DNA from: Corynebacterium faecale
GTDB lineage: Bacteria > Actinomycetota > Actinomycetes > Mycobacteriales > Mycobacteriaceae
Assembly (NCBI RefSeq): GCF_030408735.1
Contig: NZ_CP047204.1
Span: 2,728,001-2,792,000 of the forward strand
Reading direction: 5' to 3'
DNA length: 64,000 bases
The notes beneath the pieces were generated by a model. That model made no database searches. It was given only the letters and a program-made list of their open reading frames with translations, and was not told the DNA's origin. Both the position numbers and the translations under genes were made by a program. Shown here piece by piece: positions 27,234 through 36,342 of the stretch (the first letter of the stretch is position 1; the number at the start of each line of letters is the position of its first letter).

Positions 27234-29243
27234 TCACTGTGAAGGGTAGAGAGGTTCCCCGCGGGGCTCGTCAAGGTGTATTTCCACTGGCCAGGCGATC
27301 AGCGGAAGTCCTGACAAGGTATCAGCCGGAGGGGCATCAAATTCTTTCAGAAGATCAGCCGGATCATCAGAAATTTCTAAGGTTCGCCCACCAGTGAGGG
27401 AATATTTCATATTGTCCATGAAACGGCTGAAGGACATCGGCTCGCGGTAAACCTGGAACAGCTCCACCAGATCGGGGTGCCTCAGTGCCTGACGCGCCTG
27501 CTCGGCCATCTCCGGATCGAGCCAGCCTGGGGTGTTCTCCAGAGGCGTGGCTGAATCAGCCACCTGCCATTCCAGGGCCATCAATTTATCGTGGCCGATG
27601 CGACCGCCCTCAATACGCGGCTGGCGGGCCGCCAACGGGGTCGCCAGGCCAATGAGGTCAGTCACGCGGACATCAAGAGGTGCATTCATCGACGTCATCC
27701 CCAGGTTCACCATGAACACCGTCGGTGGGAGATTACCCAGATCGCCAGCCTGAGCATCGTCCATGCGGGGCGTGGTGATCCACGTATTACCATTGCCCTC
27801 CATGGTCCTGATAGCCAGTTGCTGGCCGGTCGGCTCCACCAGAGTCTGCTCCTGCATGACCTCCACGTAATCCGTCATGGATCGCACGGTCAGGAAATCC
27901 TCGGCATAGAGAGGCGGATTGTCGTGATCGCGGTTGGTGAAGTCGATCCAGAACTCACGCTCATCCACGACATCACCCCCCTGGTCCTCCCAGTTGTGCC
28001 CATTGACGAAGATGACCGTGGACCAGATCCACACCGCCACCACCAACACACCCGACACCAGATCCTGCCAGGTGCGGTCCACCACGCTGATCGGAATGAC
28101 AGCCATCGGCAGCAACAAAGCGAACAGCGGAGGCAACAGCATGCGGGCGTGCATGAAATCACCACCCACGCGGATCACATAGAGGAAGTGGATGAAGGCA
28201 CAGATGACCACCAGGGCGATGACCATCGCGGGAGTGCGGAGGTGGAGACGGGTGGGGCGTCGAAAAGCATCACGGTGACCACGGGTCACCGTCACCAGAC
28301 CTGCGGCGATCAGCAACGCCAACCCCAGCCAGAGGTTATACGGGCCCGTGAAATTGAGGACATAATCCCAACCCGTGCCCCACATCGAATCCGACGCCGA
28401 CTTAGCCACCGCCGTGTGCGGCACGATCAGACCGTAAAAACCCATCCGGAAGATCTGGTACCCGGCCGGCACCGGCAGAGCCACGGCGATGATCCCCAGC
28501 ATCACCTTCCACGAAGGGGCGGAAACCAGCAGCAGAATACCCGTGAGCCCTCCATAGAGCGCCAACTCGGGGCGAACCAACCAACTGATGCCCGCCCAGA
28601 ACGCCAACGCATAGGTAACGGCACCCGCGTTGAGACGATCAGTGGCCCGACGCCCCTTCGACGCCGGGCCGGAGGTTGCCCAGAGGACCAGCAGCAACCA
28701 CCACACCGCGATCCAGAACAGAGCCAGGCCCCACTCAAGACCCGACGTGGCAAAATCCCGTGCCGGCGACAGACTGAAATAACCGATCACACCCGCCGGG
28801 AGCAGCACCACCAACCTGTGTCGGTGCAGATGCGCGGTACCCAGCACACCAATCACCGCCGCAGCCGTGGTGAACAGGATGGCCAACCACAGGGCGATAT
28901 CCTCCAGACGCATATCGGAGACCAACGCCCACAAGTAGATCAGGTACTGCCACAGCGTGGAAGTGTTGGCCTCCACCCGCTCACCCGCATTGAATACCGG
29001 ACCATTGCCCGCCAGGAGATTACGGACAGTACGCAGAACGATCAGCCCATCATCACTGATCCACCTGCGGGTCCATCCCGCCCAGAACGCAAAGACACCC
29101 GCGGTCAACGCAGCAAGAATCGCGGTGATCAAGGTGATGTTCGGAGCGCCCTTCGGGGACTTCTGCGAAGGTTCGGTCACTGCCGTGGAGGCCCCGGGTT
29201 CTGGACGTGGGGTGGTTAACGTCATGAGGCCACATGCTAGCAC
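27234..29243 (-). CDS. aftB: Terminal beta-(1->2)-arabinofuranosyltransferase AftB
   Basis: The 669-residue GT-C glycosyltransferase has about ten membrane helices in the first 400 residues and a C-terminal soluble domain (about 450-669). The first extracellular loop has the acidic region RWISDDGLIVLRTVRNLL, and GERVEANTSTLWQYL follows; both are typical of AftB and related decaprenyl-phosphoarabinose-dependent enzymes. It adds the terminal arabinose residues to arabinogalactan, the acceptors of mycolates. The GTG at 29243 has GGAGG 9 bases upstream; an ATG at 29225 is the alternative. Position between cmt2 and ubiA is conserved. Confidence 0.9.
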   Translation of the reverse strand: MLACGLMTLTTPRPEPGASTAVTEPSQKSPKGAPNITLITAILAALTAGVFAFWAGWTRRWISDDGLIVLRTVRNLLAGNGPVFNAGERVEANTSTLWQYLIYLWALVSDMRLEDIALWLAILFTTAAAVIGVLGTAHLHRHRLVVLLPAGVIGYFSLSPARDFATSGLEWGLALFWIAVWWLLLVLWATSGPASKGRRATDRLNAGAVTYALAFWAGISWLVRPELALYGGLTGILLLVSAPSWKVMLGIIAVALPVPAGYQIFRMGFYGLIVPHTAVAKSASDSMWGTGWDYVLNFTGPYNLWLGLALLIAAGLVTVTRGHRDAFRRPTRLHLRTPAMVIALVVICAFIHFLYVIRVGGDFMHARMLLPPLFALLLPMAVIPISVVDRTWQDLVSGVLVVAVWIWSTVIFVNGHNWEDQGGDVVDEREFWIDFTNRDHDNPPLYAEDFLTVRSMTDYVEVMQEQTLVEPTGQQLAIRTMEGNGNTWITTPRMDDAQAGDLGNLPPTVFMVNLGMTSMNAPLDVRVTDLIGLATPLAARQPRIEGGRIGHDKLMALEWQVADSATPLENTPGWLDPEMAEQARQALRHPDLVELFQVYREPMSFSRFMDNMKYSLTGGRTLEISDDPADLLKEFDAPPADTLSGLPLIAWPVEIHLDEPRGEPLYPSQ

Positions 29244-29355
29244 CGCAGGGTGCCTCCATAGTTAATGGACATGCTGGTCAGAGGCCATTGCCCAGCAACT
29301 TTCCTGTGTGACTTCGGTTTTTCTCACCTGCTGGGGGTGATCAGCTCATGTGGGG

Positions 29356-29710
29356 CGCACGGTTTTGCCCGCCGGCCCGCGCTGGGCCCGCGCTGGCCTG
29401 GATGCGAGGGGCTGGGTGTGCAAAAGGGTACAAGTTAGGTCGGCAACAGGGCCTGTTCGTGGCCCAGTCCGTACGGTTTTGCCCGCGGGCCTGCGCTGGA
29501 CCCCCGCTGGCCTGGGTGCGGAGGGCTGGGTGTGCAAAAGGGTACAAGTTAGGTCGGCAACAGGGCCTGTTCGTGGCCCAGTCCGTACGGTTCTGCCCGC
29601 TGGACCCCCGCTGGTCTGGGTACGGAGGGCTGGGTGTGCAAAAGGGTACGAACTACCCCGACAACAGGGCCTGCGCGGAGCCGAGTCCGTACGGTTTTGC
29701 CCGCCAGGCT
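29356..29710. repeat. Imperfect 104-114-bp tandem repeat between aftB and ubiA
   Basis: Three-plus copies of a GC-rich unit each contain GGGCTGGGTGTGCAAAAGGG followed by TACAAGTTAGG or a variant. The marker GCTGGGTGTG begins at 29411, 29525 and 29629. Each unit also has the module CCGTACGGTTTTGCCCGC; a last partial copy ends near 29710. The first two copies are nearly identical. The array lies between the aftB start and the ubiA terminator, so the aftB promoter is in or beside it. No protein is supported in either strand. Confidence 0.9.
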
Positions 29711-29719
29711 CCGCCAAAC

Positions 29720-29764
29720 AAAAAGTTGGCCTGTGAGCAGCATCTCGCTCACAGACCAACTTCC
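29720..29764 (-). terminator. Rho-independent terminator of the glfT2-PAP2-ubiA operon
   Basis: In the minus direction the stem GTTGGTCTGTGAGC pairs with GCTCACAGGCCAAC (one mismatch), followed by TTTTTGTTTGG. It begins about 16 bases after the ubiA stop. Confidence 0.9.
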
Positions 29765-29779
29765 ACCAGATCCAACCAG

Positions 29780-30781
29780 TTACAAGGCCGGCATGATGTA
29801 GACAGCCATCACGATGCAGAACAGCCAGGCCAGTGCCAGCACCTGGAGGGTCCGGTCGCTCAGGGCAACTTCGTCTGGGGCACCGCCGTCGCCGGTATCC
29901 ACACCAGCTGCATAACGGAGGATGGCCACGGTGAAGGGCACCATGGAGATCTGGTACCACGGGCCCGCGTCAGAAGATGCCTGGGAGAGATCGAAACCCC
30001 ACAGCGCGTAGGCCATGACCACGGCGGTGGCGGACAGTGTCCACACAAAACGCAGGTAGGTCGGGGTGTAGCTTTCCAGGGATTTACGGATCTTGGCGCC
30101 GGTGCGCTCGGCGAGGAGGATCTCGGAGTAGCGCTTTCCAGAGGCCATGAAGAGGGAACCGAAGGCGGCGACCAGGAGGAACCATTGGGACAGTTCGATA
30201 CCCGCGGCCACACCACCGGCCATGGCACGCAGCATGAAGCCGGAGGAAACCAGGGCGATATCGATCACCGGCTGGTGTTTCCATCCGAAGCAATATCCCA
30301 GCTGAAGCAGGATGTATACACCGACCACTGCTGCCAGGGCGATGCCGTCGGTGGCCAGGAAGGACAGCCCGACGGCGGCGACGATGAGCACAACAGACAT
30401 CGCATAGGCGAGGTTGATCGGCAGGACGCCAGCGGCGATGGGGCGGAAACGCTTGGTGGGGTGGGCTCGGTCGGCGTCCACGTCGCGGGCATCGTTGACA
30501 AGGTAGACCGCGGAGGCCGCGAAGCAGAAGACAACGAAGGCGAGGGCTACGTCGAGAAGCGTGCGTTGGTTGAAGATCGCGTCGGCGCCGGCCGCGAGCG
30601 GGGCCGCGAGCACCAGGACGTTTTTGACCCACTGCTTGGGGCGCAGGGCCTTGATCATCGCATCGGGGAGGTTCTTCGGTGGTTGACGTTTCTTACCGTC
30701 GTTCACCAGCGCCGAGGTGTGCGGCTCTGACCCCAGGTATTCGTGTTGATGTTCCTGATTCTCAACTGTCTTGTCGCTCAC
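29780..30781 (-). CDS. ubiA: Decaprenylphosphoryl-5-phosphoribose synthase UbiA
   Basis: The 333-residue UbiA-family membrane prenyltransferase transfers phosphoribose from PRPP to decaprenyl phosphate, the first step to the arabinose donor DPA. A hydrophilic N terminus (1-45) is followed by RPKQWVKNVLV and the first Asp-rich motif NDARDVDADRAHPTKRFRP (about residues 96-114). Eight or nine membrane helices follow. Its start overlaps the stop of the PAP2 gene by 4 bases (30778-30781). This order (glfT2, PAP2, ubiA) is conserved in mycobacteria, where the PAP2 product is proposed to act next in the same pathway. Confidence 0.93.
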   Translation of the reverse strand: MSDKTVENQEHQHEYLGSEPHTSALVNDGKKRQPPKNLPDAMIKALRPKQWVKNVLVLAAPLAAGADAIFNQRTLLDVALAFVVFCFAASAVYLVNDARDVDADRAHPTKRFRPIAAGVLPINLAYAMSVVLIVAAVGLSFLATDGIALAAVVGVYILLQLGYCFGWKHQPVIDIALVSSGFMLRAMAGGVAAGIELSQWFLLVAAFGSLFMASGKRYSEILLAERTGAKIRKSLESYTPTYLRFVWTLSATAVVMAYALWGFDLSQASSDAGPWYQISMVPFTVAILRYAAGVDTGDGGAPDEVALSDRTLQVLALAWLFCIVMAVYIMPAL

Positions 30782-31284
30782 GCGGTTGCCCTTTCAAACT
30801 TGTGGACGGCTTCGGCGGTGGCCGCGCCCAGAATCGTGCCCGCGAGCACATCCGTCGGGTAGTGGACTCCGAGAACCATACGCGATAAAGCCATCACGGG
30901 AATGCCCAACAGCGGCAGGGGTGACTTGGTGATGCGTGCCAGGTACACCATGGTGGCGGTGGTCGATGTGGCGTGGGAGGACGGGAAGCTGAGCTTCGAT
31001 GGTGTTCCCACACCGATCTGGATCAGCACGTCATTCGGGCGCGGGCGCCGTACGATGCGCTTGATGATCACCGAGGCCGCATGACTGGCCAGCGCCGCAA
31101 CAAAGAGGCCAGCCCAGGAGCGACGGCGACGCTTATCCGCGACCACTCCGACTGTCCCGAGTGCCAACCAGCCGGCGGCATGTTCACCGAGGAGGCTGAG
31201 CCCCTTTGCGGTGGGGAGCACAGCAGGCTGCGCCAGAAGATTCTTCTGGATATCAACCAGGATCTGGACTTCTTTATTGCTCAT
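30778..31284 (-). CDS. PAP2-family phosphatase (Rv3807c-type), probable decaprenylphosphoryl-phosphoribose phosphatase
   Basis: The 168-residue membrane phosphatase has all three PAP2 motifs: KRIVRRPRPND (near residue 76), PSSHATST (near 100) and SRMVLGVHYPTDVLAG (near 134). In the DPA pathway it would remove the 5-phosphate from the UbiA product; this is inferred from conserved position. It overlaps glfT2 at its start (31274-31284) and ubiA at its end, so all three are translationally coupled. Confidence 0.88.
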   Translation of the reverse strand: MSNKEVQILVDIQKNLLAQPAVLPTAKGLSLLGEHAAGWLALGTVGVVADKRRRRSWAGLFVAALASHAASVIIKRIVRRPRPNDVLIQIGVGTPSKLSFPSSHATSTTATMVYLARITKSPLPLLGIPVMALSRMVLGVHYPTDVLAGTILGAATAEAVHKFERATA

Positions 31285-33244
31285 TGAAAACCTTGCCCCA
31301 TGACTCGCGGCTGATCAGTTCAGGATGTGCACTGCGGTAGCGGGCGCGTAGTTCGTCGAAACGCTCTGCGACCTGCTTCTGCAGGTGCAGGGCCTCCTTG
31401 CCCAGTTCCTTCGCCTTGTCACGGTCGCGTTTGCGATAGACAACGCCACGGCCGTCCGCGGTGGTGACGGTGGCACCGTCGACGCGGGAGAGGCTGAACC
31501 AGCGGGCCTCGATCGGCGCGAAGTTGGCCTGTGGAACATCGTGGTGTTCCTTGTTTTCCTTGGACAGGGAATGCTTGAGGCCCTTGGCCAGCCACACAGC
31601 CTTCTTGATCGGGGCGAGACGGCCACCGATGTCCTTGGTGGGCACACCCGGCGCGCCGGTGGCATGGGGTAGTTCGGCGGCAGTCGGGACCACCACCGCA
31701 TCCGGGTAGGTCTTGCGGATCGCAGCGATGCGAGGCAGGGAGGTCTCGAGGATGTCGAAAAGCTGCTCAGGGCCTGCGAGGAAGTCCTTCATGGCCTCAT
31801 TCTGGATGGCCACGGTGGAGTATTCCAGGCAGAGCAGGTGCTTGAAGGTGGCCTTCTGCATGGAGCGGACGATGCCGTCGACGGAACCCTCATGGTTCAT
31901 GGCTGCCACGATGAGGCGGTTGCGCAGGTGGAAGTAAGCCTGCCAGTCAATCGCGTCGTCTTTGTCGGACCAGGCCATGTGCCAGATGGCGACGCCCGGC
32001 CAGGTGGCGGTGGGGAAACCGTTGGCACCTGCGCGCAGTCCGTATTCAGCGTCATCCCACTTGATAAAGAGTGGCAGGGGCTGGCCGATCTTCTCTGCGA
32101 CAACGCGGGGGATCATGCACATCCACCAGCCGTTGTAATCAACATCGATGCGGCGGTGCAGATCCCGGGAGTTCGGGGCGTCCGGATCGTCGTCATAATC
32201 ACCGCGATCGGACAGCGGGTGTTTGGAGAAGTCGTGGTCATAGTGGACATGCGGTGCGGAGGTCCACATGAAATCATGGCCGCCGACAACCTCGCCCATG
32301 GAATGCAGATGGCTGCGTTCCTGGAGGTTGAGCATCTGCCCACCCACCAGCATGGGCGACTTGGCATAACGGGCGACCTGCAGGGCACGCAGGACAGAGT
32401 CCGGCTCGATGGCGATGTCATCGTCCATGTAGAGGATATAGGGGCTCTTCTTGGCGCCAGCTTCACCGGTGCCATCGACACCGCCGAGGGCCTCGAACAT
32501 GATGCGGGAATAACCACCGGAGCCACCGAGGTTGCCCTGACGGAACTCGAAGAAGCGATCACCGAAGTGTTCCGTGGCTGCCTTGTAGCCGGGCTCATCA
32601 GCAGGATGCTTGTTGCCCTGGTCCGGCATGATCACGGTATCAATCACTGCGTCCACAGCCGGGTCGGAGGCGAGTGCCTCCAGAGCCGCCACAGCATCAG
32701 CGGGGCGGTTGAAAGTGGGGATGCCGATGGTGGCGCGGGCCTCGAACGGTCCGACTTCGGTGCCATCAGGCATAATCTGTGCCTTCGGGGCGAAGGGTGC
32801 GTACCAACCGGCTTCGATGATTTCCGCGTCGGTTTCTGCGGTGAGGTCGAACCAGATCCAGCCACCGTCTTCGAAGGGGGCGAGGGAGACCTCGAACTCG
32901 ATGGTCTCATCCCGGACCACTGCGCCGTCAACGCCGATGCGGGCACCGTCGATCTTGGAGCGGTAGAGATCCACGCGGGCCTCGCCCTTGATCTCCAGTT
33001 TGAGGATCACGGAATCAAGCTGTGACCAGCGACGCCAGTAGCTGGCGGGGAAAGCATTGAAGTAGGTCTGGAAAGATACTTCCGCACCGGCAGGCACGGA
33101 AACGCTGAAACGGTCCTCCCATTCCAGGCGCTCCTTATTGATATCCGCCTCGAGCAGGTACAGGGACCTGACATCTGCTGGCTCGCCTCGCCTCGGCAGG
33201 AGCACGCGCTGTAGCTGCTCAACCGCCAGGTTCGTTGTGCTCAT
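31274..33244 (-). CDS. glfT2: Galactofuranosyltransferase GlfT2 (galactan polymerase)
   Basis: About 656 residues. An N-terminal beta-sandwich domain (1-150) is followed by a GT-A fold (about 155-400) with the metal-binding motif YILYMDDDIAIEPDS and the catalytic-region motif WDDAEYGLRA. A C-terminal helical region follows. It polymerises alternating beta-1,5/1,6 galactofuranose units of the galactan using UDP-Galf made by Glf. I chose the ATG at 33244 (protein MSTTNLAVEQ) because AAGGGTGAAG precedes it at a proper distance; a frame-extending ATG at 33265 has no RBS. Confidence 0.94.
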   Translation of the reverse strand: MSTTNLAVEQLQRVLLPRRGEPADVRSLYLLEADINKERLEWEDRFSVSVPAGAEVSFQTYFNAFPASYWRRWSQLDSVILKLEIKGEARVDLYRSKIDGARIGVDGAVVRDETIEFEVSLAPFEDGGWIWFDLTAETDAEIIEAGWYAPFAPKAQIMPDGTEVGPFEARATIGIPTFNRPADAVAALEALASDPAVDAVIDTVIMPDQGNKHPADEPGYKAATEHFGDRFFEFRQGNLGGSGGYSRIMFEALGGVDGTGEAGAKKSPYILYMDDDIAIEPDSVLRALQVARYAKSPMLVGGQMLNLQERSHLHSMGEVVGGHDFMWTSAPHVHYDHDFSKHPLSDRGDYDDDPDAPNSRDLHRRIDVDYNGWWMCMIPRVVAEKIGQPLPLFIKWDDAEYGLRAGANGFPTATWPGVAIWHMAWSDKDDAIDWQAYFHLRNRLIVAAMNHEGSVDGIVRSMQKATFKHLLCLEYSTVAIQNEAMKDFLAGPEQLFDILETSLPRIAAIRKTYPDAVVVPTAAELPHATGAPGVPTKDIGGRLAPIKKAVWLAKGLKHSLSKENKEHHDVPQANFAPIEARWFSLSRVDGATVTTADGRGVVYRKRDRDKAKELGKEALHLQKQVAERFDELRARYRSAHPELISRESWGKVFNEQ

Positions 33245-33579
33245 TGACGTATCTTCACCCTTCATTGAACTCAGAATTATCCGATCTCAAGCGTAGTATC
33301 CACTCCCCCGGTTCACAGAACTTACGCGCCGCACCAACCCTGGAAACTCCATGGGAGGATGCAGGGAATCACCACACCGACCCACAACAGCGGACCCCCA
33401 CCAGCCGGTAGAACGAATTTAATTCAAAGTGGCTTTGGTTGCCCACGAGGTCGTGCACTACGTTCAGACCCAACCTGAACTCACAGGTTTCTTGCGCTTC
33501 CAACTACCGGAGCCCCGGTTTATCGCAGGCAAGCGTGCCCCTTTAATGCAGTACTTCCGCTTGAAAGGCACGCATCAAC
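33245..33579. other. Divergent promoter region glfT2 / MFS gene
   Basis: 335 bases without a gene. It must hold the promoters of the glfT2 operon and of the AAHS-type transporter. A palindromic AT-rich GAATTTAATTC lies near 33415. Another copy of the same 11-mer occurs near 53797, which may be chance. I see no sequence resembling the IclR operator of the 44-kb region here. Confidence 0.4.
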
Positions 33580-34908
33580 ATGGATATCCGAACCCTCATT
33601 GATACCCGGGCGATGACCCGGTATCAGTGGTTCATCATTGCAATAGCTACATTTCTCAACGCCATGGATGGATATGACATCCTCGCCATGGCCTTCACCG
33701 CCAACTCCGTGGCAGCTGAATTCGGTTTGAGCGGATCCCAGCTCGGGTTCCTGATCAGCCTCGGCTTCATCGGCATGGGCATCGGTTCCCTCACCTTCGG
33801 GCCCCTGGGCGATCGTCTGGGGCGCCGGCCGATCCTCCTGGCTGCCCTGACCCTGGACGGCATCGGCCTGCTGTGGTCCGGTGTGGCCGGTTCCGCCACC
33901 GAACTGGGTATGGCCCGCCTCCTCACCGGCATCGGCGTGGGTGGTGTACTAACCGTGGTCACCGTGATCACCAGTGAATACTCCAATAAACGCAACCGCG
34001 GCATGGCGATCAGCATCTACGCCGCCGGATACGGGGTGGGTGCCACCCTGGGTGGTCTACTCGCCGCGCAACTGATCCCCACCGTGGGCTGGCGCGTGGT
34101 GTTCCTGGCCGGTGCGGCCCTCAGTGCTGTCGGCCTCGCGGCCGTCTGGGCGTTCATCCCGGAATCTTTCGACTACCTGCGCCACCGTGATGACCAGGCC
34201 CGGGCAAAACAGATCGCAGGTCGGTTGGGAATCAGGGAAAAATTCACCCTGAACCCTCCGCTGTCCGCAGGTTCCCAACCCCGCAGCGGCATCACCGCGG
34301 TGCTCAGCCCAGCGTTCAAGCGCAACACCCTCAAACTCTGGGGTGCGTTCGCCCTGATCACCATCGGTTTCCAGGTGGCATCATCCTGGACTCCGAAGCT
34401 GCTGGAAGATGCCGGCATGTCAGCACAGCAATCCATCGTGGGCGGTTTGCTGCTCACCCTGGGCGGTTCCCTCGGTTCGCTTCTCTATGGGTGGCTGACC
34501 ACACGATTCTCCGCCCAGCGCGTGCTCATCGTCTTCAGTATCGGTTCCGCGGTGTTGTTGGTGGGGTTCATCTCCAGCATCGCGGTGGCCACGATCGCCT
34601 TCAGCCTCGGCGTGATCACGGGCATGCTGCTCAACGGCTGCATCGCGGGCCTCTACTCCATCGCGCCTCAGGTCTACTCCGCGGGCATGCGCACCACGGG
34701 CGTGGGCATGGCGTTGGGCGTGGGCCGGATCGGTGCGATCCTGGCGCCGCTCGGCGTCGGTGTGCTTATCGACGCCGGCATCACCCCCTTCCATATCTAT
34801 CTCATCGTCGGGTGCATCATGCTGCTGGGTGCCACCACCCTGCGGGGCATCACCCTCCACCGTGAGATTCATGTGGTTGTTCCGGAGCCTGTCCTGGTGG
34901 AGAAATGA
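33580..34908 (+). CDS. MFS transporter, aromatic acid:H+ symporter (AAHS) type
   Basis: The 442-residue, 12-TM permease has the AAHS-type first helix FLNAMDGYDILAMAFTA (acidic Asp for proton coupling). It has the MFS A-loop motif GPLGDRLGRRPILLAAL and the central PESFDYLRH typical of PcaK/BenK/VanK-like carriers of benzoate, hydroxybenzoate and related ring carboxylates. It stands alone between glfT2 and a DUF5129-like gene. It could import the substrate of the 42-51 kb catabolic island or an aromatic acid; this is inference from family only. GAAAGG is 12 bases before the ATG. Confidence 0.85.
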   Translation: MDIRTLIDTRAMTRYQWFIIAIATFLNAMDGYDILAMAFTANSVAAEFGLSGSQLGFLISLGFIGMGIGSLTFGPLGDRLGRRPILLAALTLDGIGLLWSGVAGSATELGMARLLTGIGVGGVLTVVTVITSEYSNKRNRGMAISIYAAGYGVGATLGGLLAAQLIPTVGWRVVFLAGAALSAVGLAAVWAFIPESFDYLRHRDDQARAKQIAGRLGIREKFTLNPPLSAGSQPRSGITAVLSPAFKRNTLKLWGAFALITIGFQVASSWTPKLLEDAGMSAQQSIVGGLLLTLGGSLGSLLYGWLTTRFSAQRVLIVFSIGSAVLLVGFISSIAVATIAFSLGVITGMLLNGCIAGLYSIAPQVYSAGMRTTGVGMALGVGRIGAILAPLGVGVLIDAGITPFHIYLIVGCIMLLGATTLRGITLHREIHVVVPEPVLVEK

Positions 34909-34962
34909 TCACAATCCTGCGAACCCATTGAGCCGATGGTGGCCTGGGCCTAGTCTGGCGAT

Positions 34963-36342
34963 ATGGCCCCACGAACATTGATCAAAGCTTCCGCCGGATT
35001 AGCTGCGGGCGTACTGCTGCTTTTCTCAGTTCCCCTCGCCGGCGCCCAAACCACCATCACGGACCTTCAGGTCACCGTGGTGGATGGCGCTGAGGAGATC
35101 TCCGCGGAGGATGAACAGTGGTTGATCACCGACACCCCGGGGATTGATTTCCCTGACGCGGTCCGCAGCGTTCGCTACATCACCTTCAGCGAGAACTCCT
35201 CCAATCTCAATGATGATATTGAGGAGCTGCTGCGCGCCGAGTATCCGGAATGGATCCAGGAGGATTCCTTCGCCCCGGGTGAGCTGATCATCGCGGTTGG
35301 TTTCGACCCAAACCAGGTGGGCACCTACGCCGGAAATGATGTTGCAGCTGCCACCAGACTTGCTGAACAGGACCGGCTGGATGCCATCAATGATTCCATG
35401 AAACCACTGCTGCAAGACGGTAGAACTGCACTGGCTATGTTCGAAGGCTCCCAATCAGTAGCTGATCCCACCGTGATCAATGAACCTTCAGAAACCAACT
35501 GGTGGGTCGTCGGAGGCATCGTGGGTGGGATCGGAGTGGTCGGAGCTGGCGCAGTGGGAATGGGTGTAGTGGCCAGCAGGAAGAACAAGGCCAAGAAGGC
35601 ACGCGAGAACTTCGATTATGCCCAGAAACACTATGGCGAGACGGCACAGCAGCTGGATGGGATCAACATCCGCGCCCATTCACTGACCTCTCCCCTGGCC
35701 GATGATGAATTACGACGCCAGTGGGACGATGTGAATACCCGCTTCCTGGAGGTCAATGACACCTTCGGCACCTTCGGCGATCTGTCTGCCGCCTCTGAGG
35801 ACAAGGCCTTCCTCGCCCATGCAGCTGCCCTGGAGACGGCCCGCACCACGGTGACCCAGATGGAGACTGCCCAGAAGAACATTGACACCCTCTATGACAT
35901 GGAACATGGAGATGAAGGTGTGCGCCGCCGGGAACTGACCCGCCTGCGGGAAGATATCCAGGAGGCCCGCCTGGAGATCAATGACAAGGACTCCGTCCTG
36001 GATGACACCCTGCAGGAATTGATCAACCGCATCGAGGGAATGTCCACGGCCTCGCCCACCTTCATGGATGAGTATGCCCGCGTGATCCGTGATTATTCCG
36101 CCGCCCTGACCGGGGTGGAGAAGCACATGGAGGAGGTTGAACGCACTGAGCACTCAACTCCGGCCATCTATGACAATGACTGGCGCGTGGGCACCGGCTA
36201 TAACTCCTTTGTGCCCTTCTACATGATCAGCACCTGGCATGCAGCGGATGTGAGTGCGGCCTCGGCTGCCTCATCCGCTGGGTCTTCCAATACCTCATTC
36301 AGCAGTGGGTTCTCCGGGGCGGGTGGCAGTTCCGGCTGGTGA
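34963..36342 (+). CDS. Secreted membrane-anchored protein, DUF5129/TPM-like
   Basis: The 459-residue protein has a signal peptide ending near LAGAQTT (residue 28). An extracytoplasmic domain (30-165) has the ITDLQVTVVDGAEEIS start and a GELIIAVGFD strand, resembling TPM/YgcG-type domains. A single TM helix (about 177-200, WWVVGGIVGGIGVVGAGAVGM) follows. Then comes a long charged helical, partly coiled-coil cytoplasmic region (205-400). The Ser/Gly-rich tail SGFSGAGGSSGW is typical of TPM proteins. This architecture is found in corynebacterial DUF5129 proteins. Function is unknown. Its 3' end overlaps the convergent PLDc_N-like gene by 48 bases. Confidence 0.75.
   Translation: MAPRTLIKASAGLAAGVLLLFSVPLAGAQTTITDLQVTVVDGAEEISAEDEQWLITDTPGIDFPDAVRSVRYITFSENSSNLNDDIEELLRAEYPEWIQEDSFAPGELIIAVGFDPNQVGTYAGNDVAAATRLAEQDRLDAINDSMKPLLQDGRTALAMFEGSQSVADPTVINEPSETNWWVVGGIVGGIGVVGAGAVGMGVVASRKNKAKKARENFDYAQKHYGETAQQLDGINIRAHSLTSPLADDELRRQWDDVNTRFLEVNDTFGTFGDLSAASEDKAFLAHAAALETARTTVTQMETAQKNIDTLYDMEHGDEGVRRRELTRLREDIQEARLEINDKDSVLDDTLQELINRIEGMSTASPTFMDEYARVIRDYSAALTGVEKHMEEVERTEHSTPAIYDNDWRVGTGYNSFVPFYMISTWHAADVSAASAASSAGSSNTSFSSGFSGAGGSSGW

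Noticed and set aside
29356..29710. CRISPR array
   Set aside because: Units are over 100 bp and contiguous without unique spacers of constant size; no cas genes are near.
29720..29764. tRNA-like or small RNA structure after ubiA
   Set aside because: A single long stem followed by a T-run is better explained as a terminator; no tRNA cloverleaf was found anywhere in the window.
29346..29960. Open frames on both strands across the 29.4-29.7 kb repeats
   Set aside because: They owe their length to the tandem repeat, run into the ubiA coding region or its terminator, and have no plausible protein composition.
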